The translations under genes and the position numbers were made by a program. Below are positions 33,691 to 46,165 of a stretch of DNA of 64,000 bases, in pieces; positions within the stretch are counted from its first letter, which is position 1; each line of letters begins with the position of its first letter. The stretch covers positions 796,704 to 860,703 of the forward strand of contig FJUW01000007.1 of NCBI GenBank assembly GCA_900074885.1. Reading direction: 5' to 3'. The notes below the pieces were generated by a model, which worked only from the letters and a program-made list of their open reading frames with translations, had not been told where the DNA came from and made no database searches. The DNA is from Rhynchosporium graminicola. Taxonomy: Eukaryota; Ascomycota; Leotiomycetes; Helotiales; Ploettnerulaceae.

Positions 33691-36600
33691 CGTCTTCTGC
33701 AATCGGTATGGGCAATCTGTCGAAAGTTGAACGGATTCTAGTGGGGTTCGGCGCGTGGAGACCTAGGGGTGAGGTGCAAGGTCGCTGCCCGGGTATTGAG
33801 TTAAGCGCATCGGAAGGAGCCGATGAAGTTGTCGCGCTTGACGCGTGACCGCAGGTTGAGGACGAGTTGATCTGAGCCGTCTACTCGAACAACGTGCTGA
33901 ACATGAGCTCGCAGTACCACTGATGAGCAAACGTTCTGTAGTCAGTCGCGAGACGTTCAGGATCCAACATCTACAGCCGGGACAGGGGTATGTAACTTGC
34001 TAAGCAGATCACATGATAGCAAAAGCTTGGCAGATATGAGGTATCGCTCACGCAAGCGAGCCCGCTTATACTCTGTGCAGGTGTCTCTTTCAATTGACAC
34101 TTGAAATTTCCATCGCTGTCTCTGCAATCTAGTATTACGGGAGTAATCCATCAAAACTTCTGGCTTCTATTTCCCGAATCACGACTAGCGTTACATCCTC
34201 TTCGAGCCTCTTCGAGGCACTCTTCGAGGCATAGTATCTTGTTGTTTGTGAGAGGTATTTCGACTTCTCATGTTGCAATTATAGTAGTTCCGCTTTATCT
34301 ATATGAGATCACTGACGAGGCAATTTTAGGGGATACATACTTCGTACTCTGTTCTTTCCATGGTCATTACATCCATTGTCCAACACGGTTATATTGCAAG
34401 AACCCTAGTCTGAATTTGCGAGAAGACCTGCTTGAACTGTGGGCCATTATTATCCCCTTGAATATGTGGAACCAGAAGTAAGCTTTCGCTGCGGCCCTGC
34501 GGGACGGGTTAAATGACCTGCATGCCAAGTCTTACCCATGGAAAGACATCTCAAAGACTGACTTTCCAGACCACTCTAATGGGACGGAGACCTGGGTTGC
34601 ACAGCATCGCGGAAACCTAATTGCCAGTCCGTCAGCCACAGTGGTTGTCGCAGCGTCTCTTATGGTGCTTTATCTCGAAAGATGGTGTTGATCTGTTGAC
34701 TGCTGTTGCAGACTTACTCTGGTCAATCCATAACGCAATACCCGAACTGCCATCAAGATTATTAGAAGCTAACCGATTAGTGCTTATCAACTTTTTTTCT
34801 GTTCTAGGCCGCTGAATCTTCTTGATCGCCTGACAGTTCCCTTCTAATAGTGCGACATACAATATTCATCAGTTTGTTGGCTCTACGTATCAACACTCTC
34901 AAACCCCGCTTAGTCCCGGCAATTCAACAGCTTCGAAAGGGCACAGGCCTGAGCACTATTCCTCTCTGCTGCCAGGTATCTACCTAGGCTTGTGACGGGT
35001 GGGATAGTAAACAGCATCGAGGGTGATGTTGGTGGCAATCCTGGGCCATTTCCGGTGCTTAGACGCACCGATGGTAACTAGAGCGGAACATACAGTAAGC
35101 CGGAAGATGGCTTGAGAACGTATTGTCCCAAGATGTTGTTCAAAAATGAGGTGTGGACGCTGTCAGAATTGCTCCAGTCTTGGACTGCTCAAGCTCTTGC
35201 TTGGGAAGCCAAGATACGGAAATCATTGATGAAGAAGTTCCTATATAGATGTTGTATTCCTTGATCGTATCGTACGTGAGCAGTCTCGAATGTTTAGCAT
35301 GTAGGTGCAAGGTGTCTACGAGTGCTCTTTCCTTCATCATTACTTATGGACCTACTATGGGGAAGACTCAACGGCAGAAAAATCAATTTTGCAACTGATC
35401 GCCCAGTTCGCTCTGATTTATGCCCGGCGAATAGAATTCAGCCTCCAAGCTGGGGCTCTACCTTTTGGAACAAATCTCTGCGTTATACGTCATATCACTA
35501 TCATAAATCAAAATTCCTAGATCCTTTGGGAGATCCTGGAATCGTTTTTTGACTTTAGTACTTGAGCCGCGAGATTACTCCATGAGAAACGAGTACCCCG
35601 GCTTCGCGTGTCACCAGTCATGCACAGTCTCTTCATCGACAGACGATCACTTCTTGGGAATGCATTTTATGAACTAAAGGATTTTTATACACTTTACCTG
35701 TCGAAAGAGAGGAATACATTCAATATTTGAGCTCTAGCAGACCGAACGACAAAGCTCCAGAGTATCGTTACATCTTCCTGAGCTTCCTCGTTCTCAAAGA
35801 CTAAATCCAAGTTAATCATTGAACGAGGTTAGGTAAACCCGTCTCCGGCGATGTATGTCGGGGAAACTCATATTATCAATGTCACCTCTTAATATTCTTA
35901 AATAGGTAAAGTCATGAAAAAGTGCTGTGACTTAAGAAGTACGACCTCGATTCATGTCCTTTGATTATTTCGTGACTTTGAGAACGAGTTGCGACTTCGA
36001 CTTGTACAAAGCTAATCCACCGTTCGTAGGAGACGAATTCGCCTTGCCTCGGATTAAAGTGATCATAGTGTCCACAGTCTTTACCCGCACGACTTCTGCT
36101 CGTAATCATATTTATGTTTTTGTGGTGGTAGTTTGCTCGGATGCTGAGCAAATATGCAATCATGATACATATGATCGTAGCAGCCCTATACTCCCACTAG
36201 ACTTCTCATCGGCTTCTGATAATTTACATGACGAAATTTAACCTCTGATTTCTACATGTTTTTCCAAATACAGCTTATCTTCGACCTTTCGAATTTCGGG
36301 TGATTGCTGATAACAAGCGCTCGTTTATTCCCCGCGTCATGATATACGGAAGAATGTGTACGGCAACATACTGTCATCTTCCTTCAACCCATGTACCACA
36401 AGATATTTTGCCTCCGAAGCATTGTGATTCTTAACACTACAAGAATCTGCTTGAATCCTAACAACATATAATTTTCGAAGCCTTTGCATCTCAGTCCAAG
36501 TTATGGGAAAGCTACAGCCCTCGATGGCTTGACCAATTAAGACAGAGCAACCGGCTTCTTCTGTCTGGCAAACTTCTTGTCCAAGAGTCAAAGCAACTTG

Positions 36601-38924
36601 AAGCTTCCAGTATGTAGCAGCCGGCGAGAAGTAAGGTATAGGTGTCATTTACTTCAATGAAAGCAGTTTTACAAAGCGGCGACACCTTCCGGGTATTCGG
36701 TTTGCTAAAAGGTTATGGCGTCTGGTTCCTGGCTTGATTGTCTCAATGACATCAGAAGAGATATCTCACCCTACAGTTTTCTTTTTGAAGAATAGAGCTA
36801 CTCGGTACTGGGTTCATAATATTCCCTGACCTTCATCACTAAACGCTCGATGATGCAGACATGCTTTCTACTTATGGTTATTAGGAGAATGAGGTTGTGT
36901 TAACGTGAAGTTATCTCTATCGCGGGCCTTGCGCAAGGATGACGACAAACTCCACTTGCTAAGTGTCGGGGTCCAAAAGGGTCCCTGTCAAAGACTTGGG
37001 CTTGCTGCCGCAGTCATGGATTGGAATTGGAATTCCCCATCGAGTTCTTACTTTGGCTCGGTAGATAGATCTCCTTGGCATGCAGTGTAGATCATCACGG
37101 CTGACGCACTCTTGCTGGGCTGTTGACATTATCTCTACGCCCAAAAAAGCGAAAATCGTACAGCATTACTACTATTATCATGGATGAAGTCCAAAAGAAA
37201 TACTTGATCATCATCATCAATTTTAGTGATGTGGGAGACGATAGTATAGGCATGACAGTGACTATTGGGATGCGGTTCGTCGGCTTGCTCTATATTCAAT
37301 ACACAGACACAACGCATTGGATATGCGATCAATTTATCCGATTTTTCTGTTATACTTTCCAAATGTTCGCTCAAAACAATTGGCCCTATAGGACATAGTG
37401 AAGTCATAATCAGCAGTAATCAGCATCATCTATCAAGTGGAAACTCCGAGATCAAGGCGTGCTGTGTTAATACCCCACAAAGCTTCCAGAAGACTCTTGG
37501 CTTGAAGTGCAAGTTCAGTTACAGTTCCAGCACCACTTGATACTTACTTCTTGTTTGAGTGCGTCGAATCAGACAGCTGGTTGGATTCGAGATTCAGTCA
37601 GGCCTTATCATGATGGTTACTGGAAGAGTCGTGGGCCGACTTAGTAGCTTCGAAGTTCTGCCCGAATCGGGCATCGCCTGTTCATGCATAGGGATTACGA
37701 AGTCGATGTCACCACTTATACTATCAAAACAGCCAATGATGTGAAGGTCTAAAGCCTTGCAGCAGATATCCCTGTAGCACATCAAAAAGCCAAGAAGACA
37801 TATTTCGACAAGCGAGATACGCTCCTCTTTCTTAGAAACATACCAGGTATGGGCAGAGGAAGGAATATTCAGCGAGGGAGGTTGCACGAGGAAGGTCAGT
37901 GCTATCTTGGGGTTCTTTCGTTCAAGGTTTCGAGCTCTTTCATAGGTGTCACCGACCCGATGTCAGCACCGTGCGGGTTGATCGTGATCGTGTCCGATCT
38001 ATGGTGCAACCTTCTTGCAACGAACCCCCCGACAGTTCTTTTCTTCCTAGCTTCCGCCATAGATAAGAGAAAACAGCCGAAGTCAACAAGGGCATCGCGA
38101 ATTCTGTAGCCATGGACAGATGTTGACAACAAATGGGATCGTTCGCTTCTTATCGACTTCGACGACTATCTCGTCTACCAAAAAAGGTAGTTCGGACTTA
38201 AATTAGCTGGTATCGAATAAGTGTTGGAGGTTGAGAAAAGTGGTATTCTTTATCATGACACTTTAAAACTTGTTATCGGATGGGCTTGAATCCGGAACTG
38301 CCCAAGCCATAGGGGGCTGCAGGCGGGGTTGTTCTGGCCAGCGATGCTTTTCAGCTCTCAAGCCACCACCACTACACTCATACCAAACCTATCACAAACT
38401 CACCAGCAGAGCCCTGTAACTCCAGAATTCGCTCCAAACATGTCCATCACTATCATTGGAGGGTTGAATTCATTATGCGTGTACCGACCGACCATCCCGC
38501 TCGACTTCTTGGTCTTGATGGTACTTATAGGTAGTATACAGTTCAAAGGTCTTGGTGGGCTCTGGTTCAGCGGGAGACCACGCACAGCAGCTCAGCTGAG
38601 ACATTACTCCTGCATACTGCATTATAACACCGCCGATTCTCTTCAAGAACTCCCTTTCCAAAATTCTTGTTCTCTGTTATTTTCGACATTCATCGATCGG
38701 TGAATCTAACCCCTTGCCGCATCTAACCACTTTCTTGGTGCAATATCTGATTCCGCTGTTGCTTGCCGGAAGAAGGTTGGTTTACTTATACACTTGAGAC
38801 ACTAAAAGTATATTTCGACTAGAGCCGCTTTGGATCGACATCTGGCAGCTCCCATTGACGTCGTTCCGCGGATCACAAATACCCCATCGCCGTGAGGCTA
38901 GAGCAAGAAAGCTTAGTGACGAAA
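33691..38924. other. 5.2 kb gene-poor region
   Basis: No intact gene is recognised. The left end is the NTO1-like promoter. A full inverted-repeat element lies at 35824-36052. Several minus-strand frames near 36337-36648 and 37594-37887 have moderately protein-like composition but no domain I know. They could be decayed genes. The DNA is AT-rich. Confidence 0.45.
35824..36052. repeat. copy 3 of the inverted-repeat (MITE-like) family
   Basis: The left end (CGAGG ... CCGTCTCCGGCGATG, 35824-35853) and the right end (GTAGGAGACGAATTCGCC then TTGCCTCGG, 36025-36052) are inverted repeats of about 30 bases. The interior segment CGTGACTTTGAGAACGAGTT at 35971-35990 recurs in copy 1 at 3947 onwards, so the match covers more than the ends. 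Confidence 0.65.
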
Positions 38925-41435
38925 ATGAATATCAGTTTGTCTCTTGCCTTGTCCATGGCTGGCAAACCAAAACCATCTTCGAAAAGTACTTCCCTACCAG
39001 CATCAACCAAGGGAACACTGAAATGCAAATCCATCGCTTCCAAGGACTTTTCTCTGTATAAAGGAATTTCAGATAGGCCATTGGGTTGGAAACCAAAACG
39101 ACCTGAAAGAAAGTCAGCGAGACTTTCGACGTGGAACATAGAACTTGCAGAAACAGTTGTTAAAATGAGTATGAGGAAATGGGAAGGGGCCGCAAGACGG
39201 TCAGTAGATTGGGACGGTCTTCGAAGGGTAAGCAGCAGACGACTAAGTCTTTAGCAAAGTTAATGACACTATTAGGATCCAGAATTATGGTACCATGACG
39301 GTAATTGTCATGTCCATCTATATGAGCAGGGCCAATCTAGAAGAGGGCCAGCATTCAAAGTTTCCATAGATGCCCTCCTAAAGGCGAATTGTCGCCCACT
39401 TCTTGATAGATTTCTGGCCATTTGCCCGGGAGGATCCCCATCTTCGCAATGGAGCAGCGATGGCGGCTACTTCAGCCAAACCAAAGATAAATTATACGAG
39501 CTTTACATCCCAGCACCTCCCAATGTTGACCGAGGAGAGGCATTCCTCTATCACACAGCGACTAGAAACTTCTTCGCCTGGTTGTTTGGCAAGTCTCTTA
39601 TCGGAGTCCACCTTGGTGGTGCTCTTGTAGGCCTTTTGAATAGTATGAACGAGTTTAGATCTAAAGAAGAAGATAACGTTCAAGGTATCATGGACTTCAT
39701 GGATGAGGAAGGATACGCGGATATGAGAAAGGCGCCAGATCATGCATTGGCAATACTCTACTTCGCTGAGCACTTTCATTTCAAGGATTTGTGGATTGAT
39801 GCATTCGCCCACTGCACTGGCATGAATGAGAGGTTGATTGTCAGCCCTGGATTTGAGGTAAGTGACAACCATGAAGTCTGAGGACCAGGCTTACTGAGTT
39901 TGGAACAGTATATTACCAGAAGCACACGAGCGCTTGTAACACGATCGAGACTTGAAATGGATACACGATTAGACCAGTGCGGAGAGCAACTCAGGTCCTT
40001 TCTCTCAGACGACTTGTCCGAATCACATCTCGGCCTTTCTTCTGCAGCACGACTGCACCTCGACAAATTTCGATCCTTCTTGCAATCATATTACGTCGCA
40101 AAACTCGGCTACTACCCCCCAGCGTGTGGAAAAGGAGGTGCTGCCTTCCCAAAGAGTATCTATGCCCAGATGTGCTCGGATTTCCATAAGCTGTACGAGT
40201 ATCTGGTGGATAAGACACGCACTGCTGGCGATTCTCTGCATCTTTCTCAAGCAGGTGGAGTTTGCGTTCTACAGAACCTGCGAGCATTTGACCAGCGGCA
40301 CAAATATCAACCCCTAGAATACCCCTTTCCCCAACTTCCAGAAACCGAAGACACTTCAAGACCTGCCAGACGACTCAGTCTCATTTTTAAAGCCGACAAA
40401 ATGAAGCCAGATCCACGACTAGTGACACTGTCAAATCTTGTGAAAGCTACCAACGGCCTAGACCAAACACTACTCGAATCGACACTTGTCCGAGCGTATC
40501 GGGGATTCGAGAAGGACTGTGTTTTCTTCCCGACAAAGGATAGGAGCGAGAAGCTATCGCAGACAGACGCTCGAAAAGTCAGGTGGATTCTTGTATATAC
40601 GATTTTACAGACTCTTCTATCGGCAATTTTGGCTCCAGATGAGGTCCGCGATACGCACAATGTGCCGTACAACATCTGCGTGCTTACTGCTGGCTGCCCT
40701 CCATGGAAGGAACAGCCATACGAGACACAGCTCCTAACCCAGTCAGACCAAATGAAACTTGACTTCGAGAATGCAACATCTGAATCGCTATCGGATACCC
40801 AAGTCACTTCTACATCCGAGATCCGGCCTGATATCGACTACTTCGCTATTACACGTGCTCGCGTAGACAGCGAAGCCTCGATATCCTCTGCATCGTCAAA
40901 GAAAGGCACAGTCAGGAAAGCACTCAGCACACTCGGTAACATGCCCGAGCTGCGTCATCCCAAGCCACAGCGTGCATCATACCACGAGATTCTGGTTCAT
41001 GGATATGGTAACGGTATAAACGATGTCTGTATTATAGCTCGCCCAGCAATAGCGAGCCCAGAAGACTCTAAGCGAAAGAACTCTGATTCATCTGGCCGAT
41101 CGTCTATGGAGGAATTATCGTCGAGATGGTCGAACACATCTTATGGTGCCGTCGACAGTCCTGCCACAAGTCCTTCCAATAGTCGACGAGGATCGGATGC
41201 CAGTATCGAAACATCGAAAAGGTCTATCAAAATCTTCCTGGATCGCCCAACGAGTGCATTTGGCTTAGCTGGAGTGCCTAGCAATATCTGCCTTGAGAGC
41301 TCTCATGAGGGGAACGAGATTCTTCAGCCAGACCCATTGCAGATCAAGAAGAATGAGAACGATATTATGAAAGTTACGACCGAGGTGAGGTTGAATGGAA
41401 GGAGAGTAAACTTGGCCCGGCTAATGATGAGCTGA
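38925..41435 (+). CDS. conserved fungal protein of unknown function (DUF8004-like)
   Basis: Three exons (38925-39227, 39276-39857, 39909-41435), with 48 and 51 bp introns that keep frame, give 803 residues. After a basic N-terminus comes a block with DPELWYHDGNCHVHLYEQGQ and YELYIPAPPNVDRGEAFLYH. A helical segment, ALAILYFAEHFHFKDLWIDA, leads to AFAHCTGMN. The second half continues with SAARLHLDKFRSFLQSYYVA and a Ser-rich disordered stretch (about 620-740). The architecture matches a large fungal family of unknown role that I believe is filed as DUF8004. No enzyme motif, signal peptide or membrane segment is evident. The ATG at 38925 is the first in a frame open further upstream without an ATG. 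An additional 5' exon is possible. Confidence 0.82.
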
Positions 41436-41995
41436 TCGGATGTTTCCATGCTTAATAACGACATTGATGCTTCTCATCATTCCTTTTGTGTCTGGAGTTT
41501 GGTGGATTGAGTTCCGGATACCCTCTAACATCCCTCTCGGATGGGATGCTATCGCATGCACCGAAGTATTTGTATAATTTTAGTGTATGATAGTATATGA
41601 TAGTGTATGATACTATTCCGGCTCAGATTCGTGAGCAACAAGAATGACCAAAGTAATTACTCCATATCATTGTGACGGCAATATTGTTTAATGTTGGAGC
41701 AATGGAGTGATTGTACCTATCGAACAACGCCCGACTATGGGACTGCAACATTATATCTGACTTCGGTATCATGCTTGAATTCCAGGCATGATAAGGACCT
41801 TCAACTGATGTCGCTGTTATCGCTGGTATAAAGAAAAGCGCTCTTGGTCGCAGAGAAGAGATAAACATGCTTCTCTAATTTTCCCCCAAAGTTCTCGCCT
41901 AAGAAACCAAAACACGTCCATCCCCTGTCATTCCAGCGCGTTCTCCGAAGTACCTCGAGAACGACCAACGCTCCACATCTCAGAATTACCCCACC
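41436..41995. other. intergenic between unknown-function gene and dynactin p62
   Basis: No gene is seen. A short tandem TAGTGTATGATAG-type repeat lies near 41580-41612. Confidence 0.5.
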
Positions 41996-43794
41996 ATGTC
42001 TTCCTACGTACCCTACACCTACTTCCAATGTCCATGCACCGACACATTTGTACCCTCTCACAGACTCGGAGAAACGAGCCCAATCTCCCAAGAGGAAAAC
42101 TCCGACGATGACGACCGAACTTTCGACCCACGAGCTCCTCGTGCAAACTACAGCTTATACCCACTAGAACATCTACTCTACTGCGAAGACTGCCACCAGA
42201 TAAGATGTCCGCGATGTGTACTGGACGAAATAGTGACGTGGTTCTGTCCCAATTGTCTGTTTGAGGTGCCTAGCAGTACGGTGAAGACGGAAGGCAATAG
42301 GTATGTTTACCAGCGCCTTGAAACCGGAATTGAAGTCTGGCAGAGGCTAATACAGGCTACAGATGTACACGAAGCTGCTTTCAATGCCCAATTTGCATTG
42401 CTCCTCTATCCGTCAGCAGCGTCGAAGCGCCACCTGAAGGCCTCGGTGCAGAATACGCTTCCCAGAACGGGCCTTACATCCTCATCTGCGCGTATTGTTC
42501 TTGGAGCTCCAAGGAGATAGGCATACAATTCGAGAAACCGAACGGGATATTCGCACAGCTGGCCAAAATCAGGAATGGTGGAGAAGCTATTGTGACAGCT
42601 AAAGAGAGACGCAAGGACCGTGAGGAGCGCAAGAGAGACTTCTCGGGAGCATCGATGTCGGAGGAGAGTCCAGATCAGGAGATACTTCGGATGTTGGATT
42701 CGAATGAGAAGCTCGATGCTCAAAGTCACTTCTCGAATCTGAAAGCTTTCTATCAAACACAACTTGCAGATGCCTCGCCTGTCGGCGCCCTAGGATTTTC
42801 AGGAGACTACGGATATGGGTCTCCAGGAGCGTTATCCAGAATCATGGGTCTATACACAGGAGGGAGCATGGTAGACAAGAAGTCCAAGAGTAAAGTCGGC
42901 AATATGCGAGAAGCACAAGACGCTCTAGAAGGTCTTCAACTCGCGCCCTCGGACGAAGAAGCAATTGCCAAACTCCACATCCAAGGCTGGCACAGCACAT
43001 CCTCAGCAGTCCAGCGAAAAGAGCTACCGAACTACGACGCTCAATTCCTCAACGATCTCCGTCCTATAGCCTACCTCCTCCGCACGAAGCGTTCCAAGCG
43101 CTGCAAAACATGTCGGCACATCCTCTCAAAGCCCGAATCCAAGATCCAAACTACACGCTTCCGTATCAGATTGGTTGCATTAAACTACATCCCAACCATA
43201 ATCATCAAACCGCTACAAACCACTGCCGCAATATACCTCACGCCTCTCAAACCCGTACAATTTTTACTGACGTTCAAGAACCCCTTGTTCGACAAAGTAA
43301 AAGTCACATTAGCTACGCCGGCGAAAACACCAGGCAGGTTCGGGAGTAAAGTCACAGTCCTCTGTCCGCAATTCGAAGTGGGCGCCAACACCGACGCCTG
43401 GGAAGAAGCATTACGCGAAGGCGGGAATCGCAATAGTTCCGGAGAGAAGCGCCGCACAAAAGCTGAGGCCAGTGAAGGTCAGCATCAGGCCGAAGCTGGG
43501 AAGGTATGGGAGCGAGGCAGGAACTGGACGAGTGTGGTGCTCGAGATTGTGCCTGCGAGTTTAAGGATCGATGGCCCGGGGTTTATGAGGAGTGAGGAGT
43601 TGAAGGAGGACGGGGGATCGTTGAGGGAGGATGAGGATGTGGTGGAGATACCGGTTTTCGTGAGGGTGGATTGGGAGACGGATTCTACGCAGGAGGAGGG
43701 TGCGGGATTGGGGGGAAAGGAAAAGGATGTTAGGGAGAAGAGAGAGTTGGCTTATTGGTGTGTGCTTAGTGTTGGTAAAATTTCTAGGGATTAG
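41996..43794 (+). CDS. dynactin subunit p62 (DCTN4)
   Basis: Two exons, 41996-42300 and 42363-43794, with a 62 bp intron, give 578 residues. The N-terminal half carries the cysteine-rich zinc-binding pattern of dynactin p62: CEDCHQIRCPRC, WFCPNC, then CxxC pairs in CFQCPICIAPLSV and LICAYCSWSSKEIGI. The family block KAFYQTQL is followed by a long middle region and a second Cys pair, CKTCRHILSKPE. The C-terminal part (IRLVALNYIPTI, ILTPLKPV-like segments) forms the beta domain, followed by a Glu-rich stretch. p62 is a pointed-end complex subunit linking dynein-dynactin to cargo; in filamentous fungi it acts in nuclear distribution and long-range transport. The intron splits the Arg codon before CTRSC. 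An insertion after the Arg/Lys-rich coil (about 200-230) is unremarkable. Confidence 0.88.
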
Positions 43795-44034
43795 ATGAGA
43801 AATTTCGCTCCCGCAATGATACCCATTTGCTATTTGCACGTATCGAGGTCCATTTTTGAAGGGTGCGATCCTGAAGTGATTTATTTAACATGATGAATTG
43901 GATGGTAGTAAGCAGTGACATTTGCAAGCCTATCTATCAAGAAGCCTAGCTACGCCTCCCAAAGCATATCCCATCCTCATGATCCATCCCAACCATTCCA
44001 TTCAAGATGCAAGACTTTTGATTGAAGACCATAT
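43795..44034. other. convergent 3' interval between dynactin p62 and RPS7
   Basis: Two genes end toward each other 240 bp apart. No other feature is seen. Confidence 0.6.
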
Positions 44035-45078
44035 CTAGTACTCGGCAGGACCGGACTGGGGGAACTCGAAACCAACACCACGGCCAGTCAACTTGCGGTA
44101 AACCTCAGAGTAAGTATCGAGTCTGTGATCAACACCTCCCTTCTCCTTCTCGTCCAAGACAACCTTCAAGACCTTGCTGCCATCTTCCTTGGTGCGGAGA
44201 CGCTTGCCAACAATCTCAACGGGGTACACGAGATCGGTGAGGATGGCGTCGTGTACAGCGGTGAGTGTTCGGGAACGGGGTCGCTTTTGAGTCTGCGATG
44301 TTCGGGAGCGGTTGGATCGCTTTGGGCGGGGGAGGATGCGGCGGGAAGCGAGGAAGAGGACGTGACGGTCGGAGAACTTCTTCTCGAGCTCACGGGTGAG
44401 ACTATTCATTGTGTTAGTACCGATTTCGTTAAAATCACCTGGATCTGAGGATGGAGAGAACATACCGTTGCTGCACACGGTGGAAGCCCTGTAGGGATGG
44501 GACTGGGACAAAGATGACAATAGCCTTCTTGCCGTGGCCAACTTCGACCTGTAGAGGATCAAAAGTCAGCATGCGATCTCCATGTTTGTTAAAACAATGG
44601 TCCGCAGCCAGTCCGATTCCGAAGTTTCACAACTTGGGGCGACGGCGGTCAAAGGTACCTCTCTCTTACGAAAGAGGACCAAGTATCACCGAAGAGCCAA
44701 CCGACAATCATTCATCCATAGCACCATCATTGTAGTATGTATCCATTCTGTATCTCAAGTATGCTGATATTAACCCTCATGTATGCATGTGTGTATGACT
44801 GTCTGCCAGCGGCGCCCGCGTAGTCGTTTCGTTCAATCTGAGGCTGCGAGCCATGCCAATATCTCGCCACAAGGAGTAGAGTATTGTATTGTATCTAAGA
44901 AATGCAAATGTCAATTGCTTACCTCTCTGGCGGAGACAATCTGAAGAGGGCGGAGAGCGGCCTTGAGGTCGGAGGTGTTGCTCTCGAGGTCGTACAGGGC
45001 GCCAGCAATGCTGGTCTCAAGCTCACTTGGCTTTGCACGCGATGGGCTGTTCGCCGCGATCTTGTTGATGGCACTCAT
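44035..45078 (-). CDS. RPS7: 40S ribosomal protein eS7 (S7)
   Basis: Three exons on the minus strand (45078-44923, 44548-44466, 44401-44035) give 201 residues, the usual length for eS7. Recognised blocks are [79 protein letters not shown] and [11 protein letters not shown]. The protein ends [11 protein letters not shown]. It is a small-subunit protein that takes part in 18S rRNA maturation. Intron 1 (374 bp) is the longest intron in the window, as is common for ribosomal protein genes, which often use introns for control. Confidence 0.95.
44549..44922 (-). other. long intron 1 of RPS7
   Basis: A 374 bp intron, several times longer than the 48-126 bp introns elsewhere in the window. I looked for a C/D box snoRNA inside it. 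TGATGG and TGATGA-like boxes exist, but no properly spaced partner D box was found, so none is called. Confidence 0.5.
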
Positions 45079-45310
45079 GGTTGCGGTTGTCGTGAGGTCG
45101 GAATTGGGGAACTGAAGCGCTTCGAAATCTTGAGGAGATTTTCAAGTTGCGAACGTTTGTGGGCATGCTCAAGCGCTAAGCTGGGCTGGGACTAGATAAC
45201 CGAGATCCACCAGCTCAGACAGCCAATGATATTCTTTATTGACTTCAGGATTGGACTTCCAGTGTCGGGAGAAGGATGAGCGACTCTGAATACTCTTGAC
45301 GACGTTCTGT

Positions 45311-45667
45311 CGAGGCTTAGAAAATTCGTCTTAGGCGAAGAAGCAAGGTCAGCGAATAAGCAAAGTCATCACATATTCATACGACTTGAAGTAGTAGTTT
45401 AGTGATGTCCTACAACAATTTTGCGACCTTTACTCCGGATCGGGCGTAGAAGCAAGCTCAACAACTCATCAACTAATCAAAGTCATCACATATCCATAAA
45501 ATTTCAAAGTAATACTTCAGTAAAGTCCTGTAATGATTTCCGACTCTCACTCCGAATTGAAGTATGTCTCATAAAGTAATACTCCAAAGTCACACAATTA
45601 CTTGATGACCGATTTTACGGGAGGTAACAGATCCTGGCTTCGCCGGAGACGAAACCGCGCAGCCTCG
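45311..45667. repeat. copy 4 of the inverted-repeat family, long form with internal duplication
   Basis: The left end CGAGGCTTAGAAAATTCGTC then TTAGGCGAAG (45311-45340) is inverted at the right as CTTCGCCGGAGACGAAACCG then CGCAGCCTCG (45638-45667). The interior has two direct copies of a segment of about 67 bases (45361-45427 and 45478-45545). Both start CAAAGTCATCACATAT and both carry GTCCT.. then TTTGCGAC or TTTCCGAC. The duplication explains why this copy is longer than the others. Confidence 0.7.
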
Positions 45668-45901
45668 TCTCCATACGTACTTATTCCCCCGTGGAATGTT
45701 ATATTGGCTGTTCAAAATCGTATTCCTGTGTTGCGGCTCACTTCAAACATTCATTACGGATGATAATGTTCGCAAGAGGAATTAAATTCTTTTAGTAACG
45801 TCTCCGTTAGTACAGGTACAAGAAATTCAACTCTAATGATGAAGTCAACCTCTGAGATCCAAACGGCACCCGCTAACAGACAAGAAAGGTCTATACCTAT
45901 A

Positions 45902-46115
45902 TGAGGCTGAGCAAATTCATCTCCGGCGATACGAGCAATAGCGTGGTGTATGTTAAGGTCGCAAGTCGATAATAAAGTCACAAAAGTGTCTCAGGACATT
46001 ACTCGAAGTCATTACTTAAAGTCAAGCAAAGGTTCGATAACTTTGAAAATCTGAAATGATGAATCTACGATAAAATTCGAAATTGCTACACTCGAGAACA
46101 TTTTGTGTCGCCTCG
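45902..46115. repeat. copy 5 of the inverted-repeat (MITE-like) family
   Basis: The left end (TGAGGCTGAGCAAATTCATC then TCCGGCGAT) is inverted at the right as CTCGAGAACATTTTGTG followed by TCGCCTCG. The interior 45962-46033 aligns with copy 2. It lies about 50 bp beyond the F-box/WD40 stop codon, so probably inside or next to that gene's 3' UTR. Confidence 0.65.
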
Positions 46116-46165
46116 CTATACCAACAGCACTATTCAAGTCTCTATAAGCCTCTGCAATTCCTTCA

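Larger units (their letters stand above)
45079..46165. other. intergenic between RPS7 and F-box/WD40 gene with two repeat copies
   Basis: No coding gene. It contains the RPS7 promoter (right of 45078) and two inverted-repeat elements (45311-45667 and 45902-46115). The second ends about 50 bp from the stop codon of the F-box gene. Confidence 0.55.

Noticed and set aside
44549..44922. C/D box snoRNA in the RPS7 intron
   Set aside because: C-box-like TGATGG is present, but no properly spaced CTGA and no flanking stem could be found by eye.
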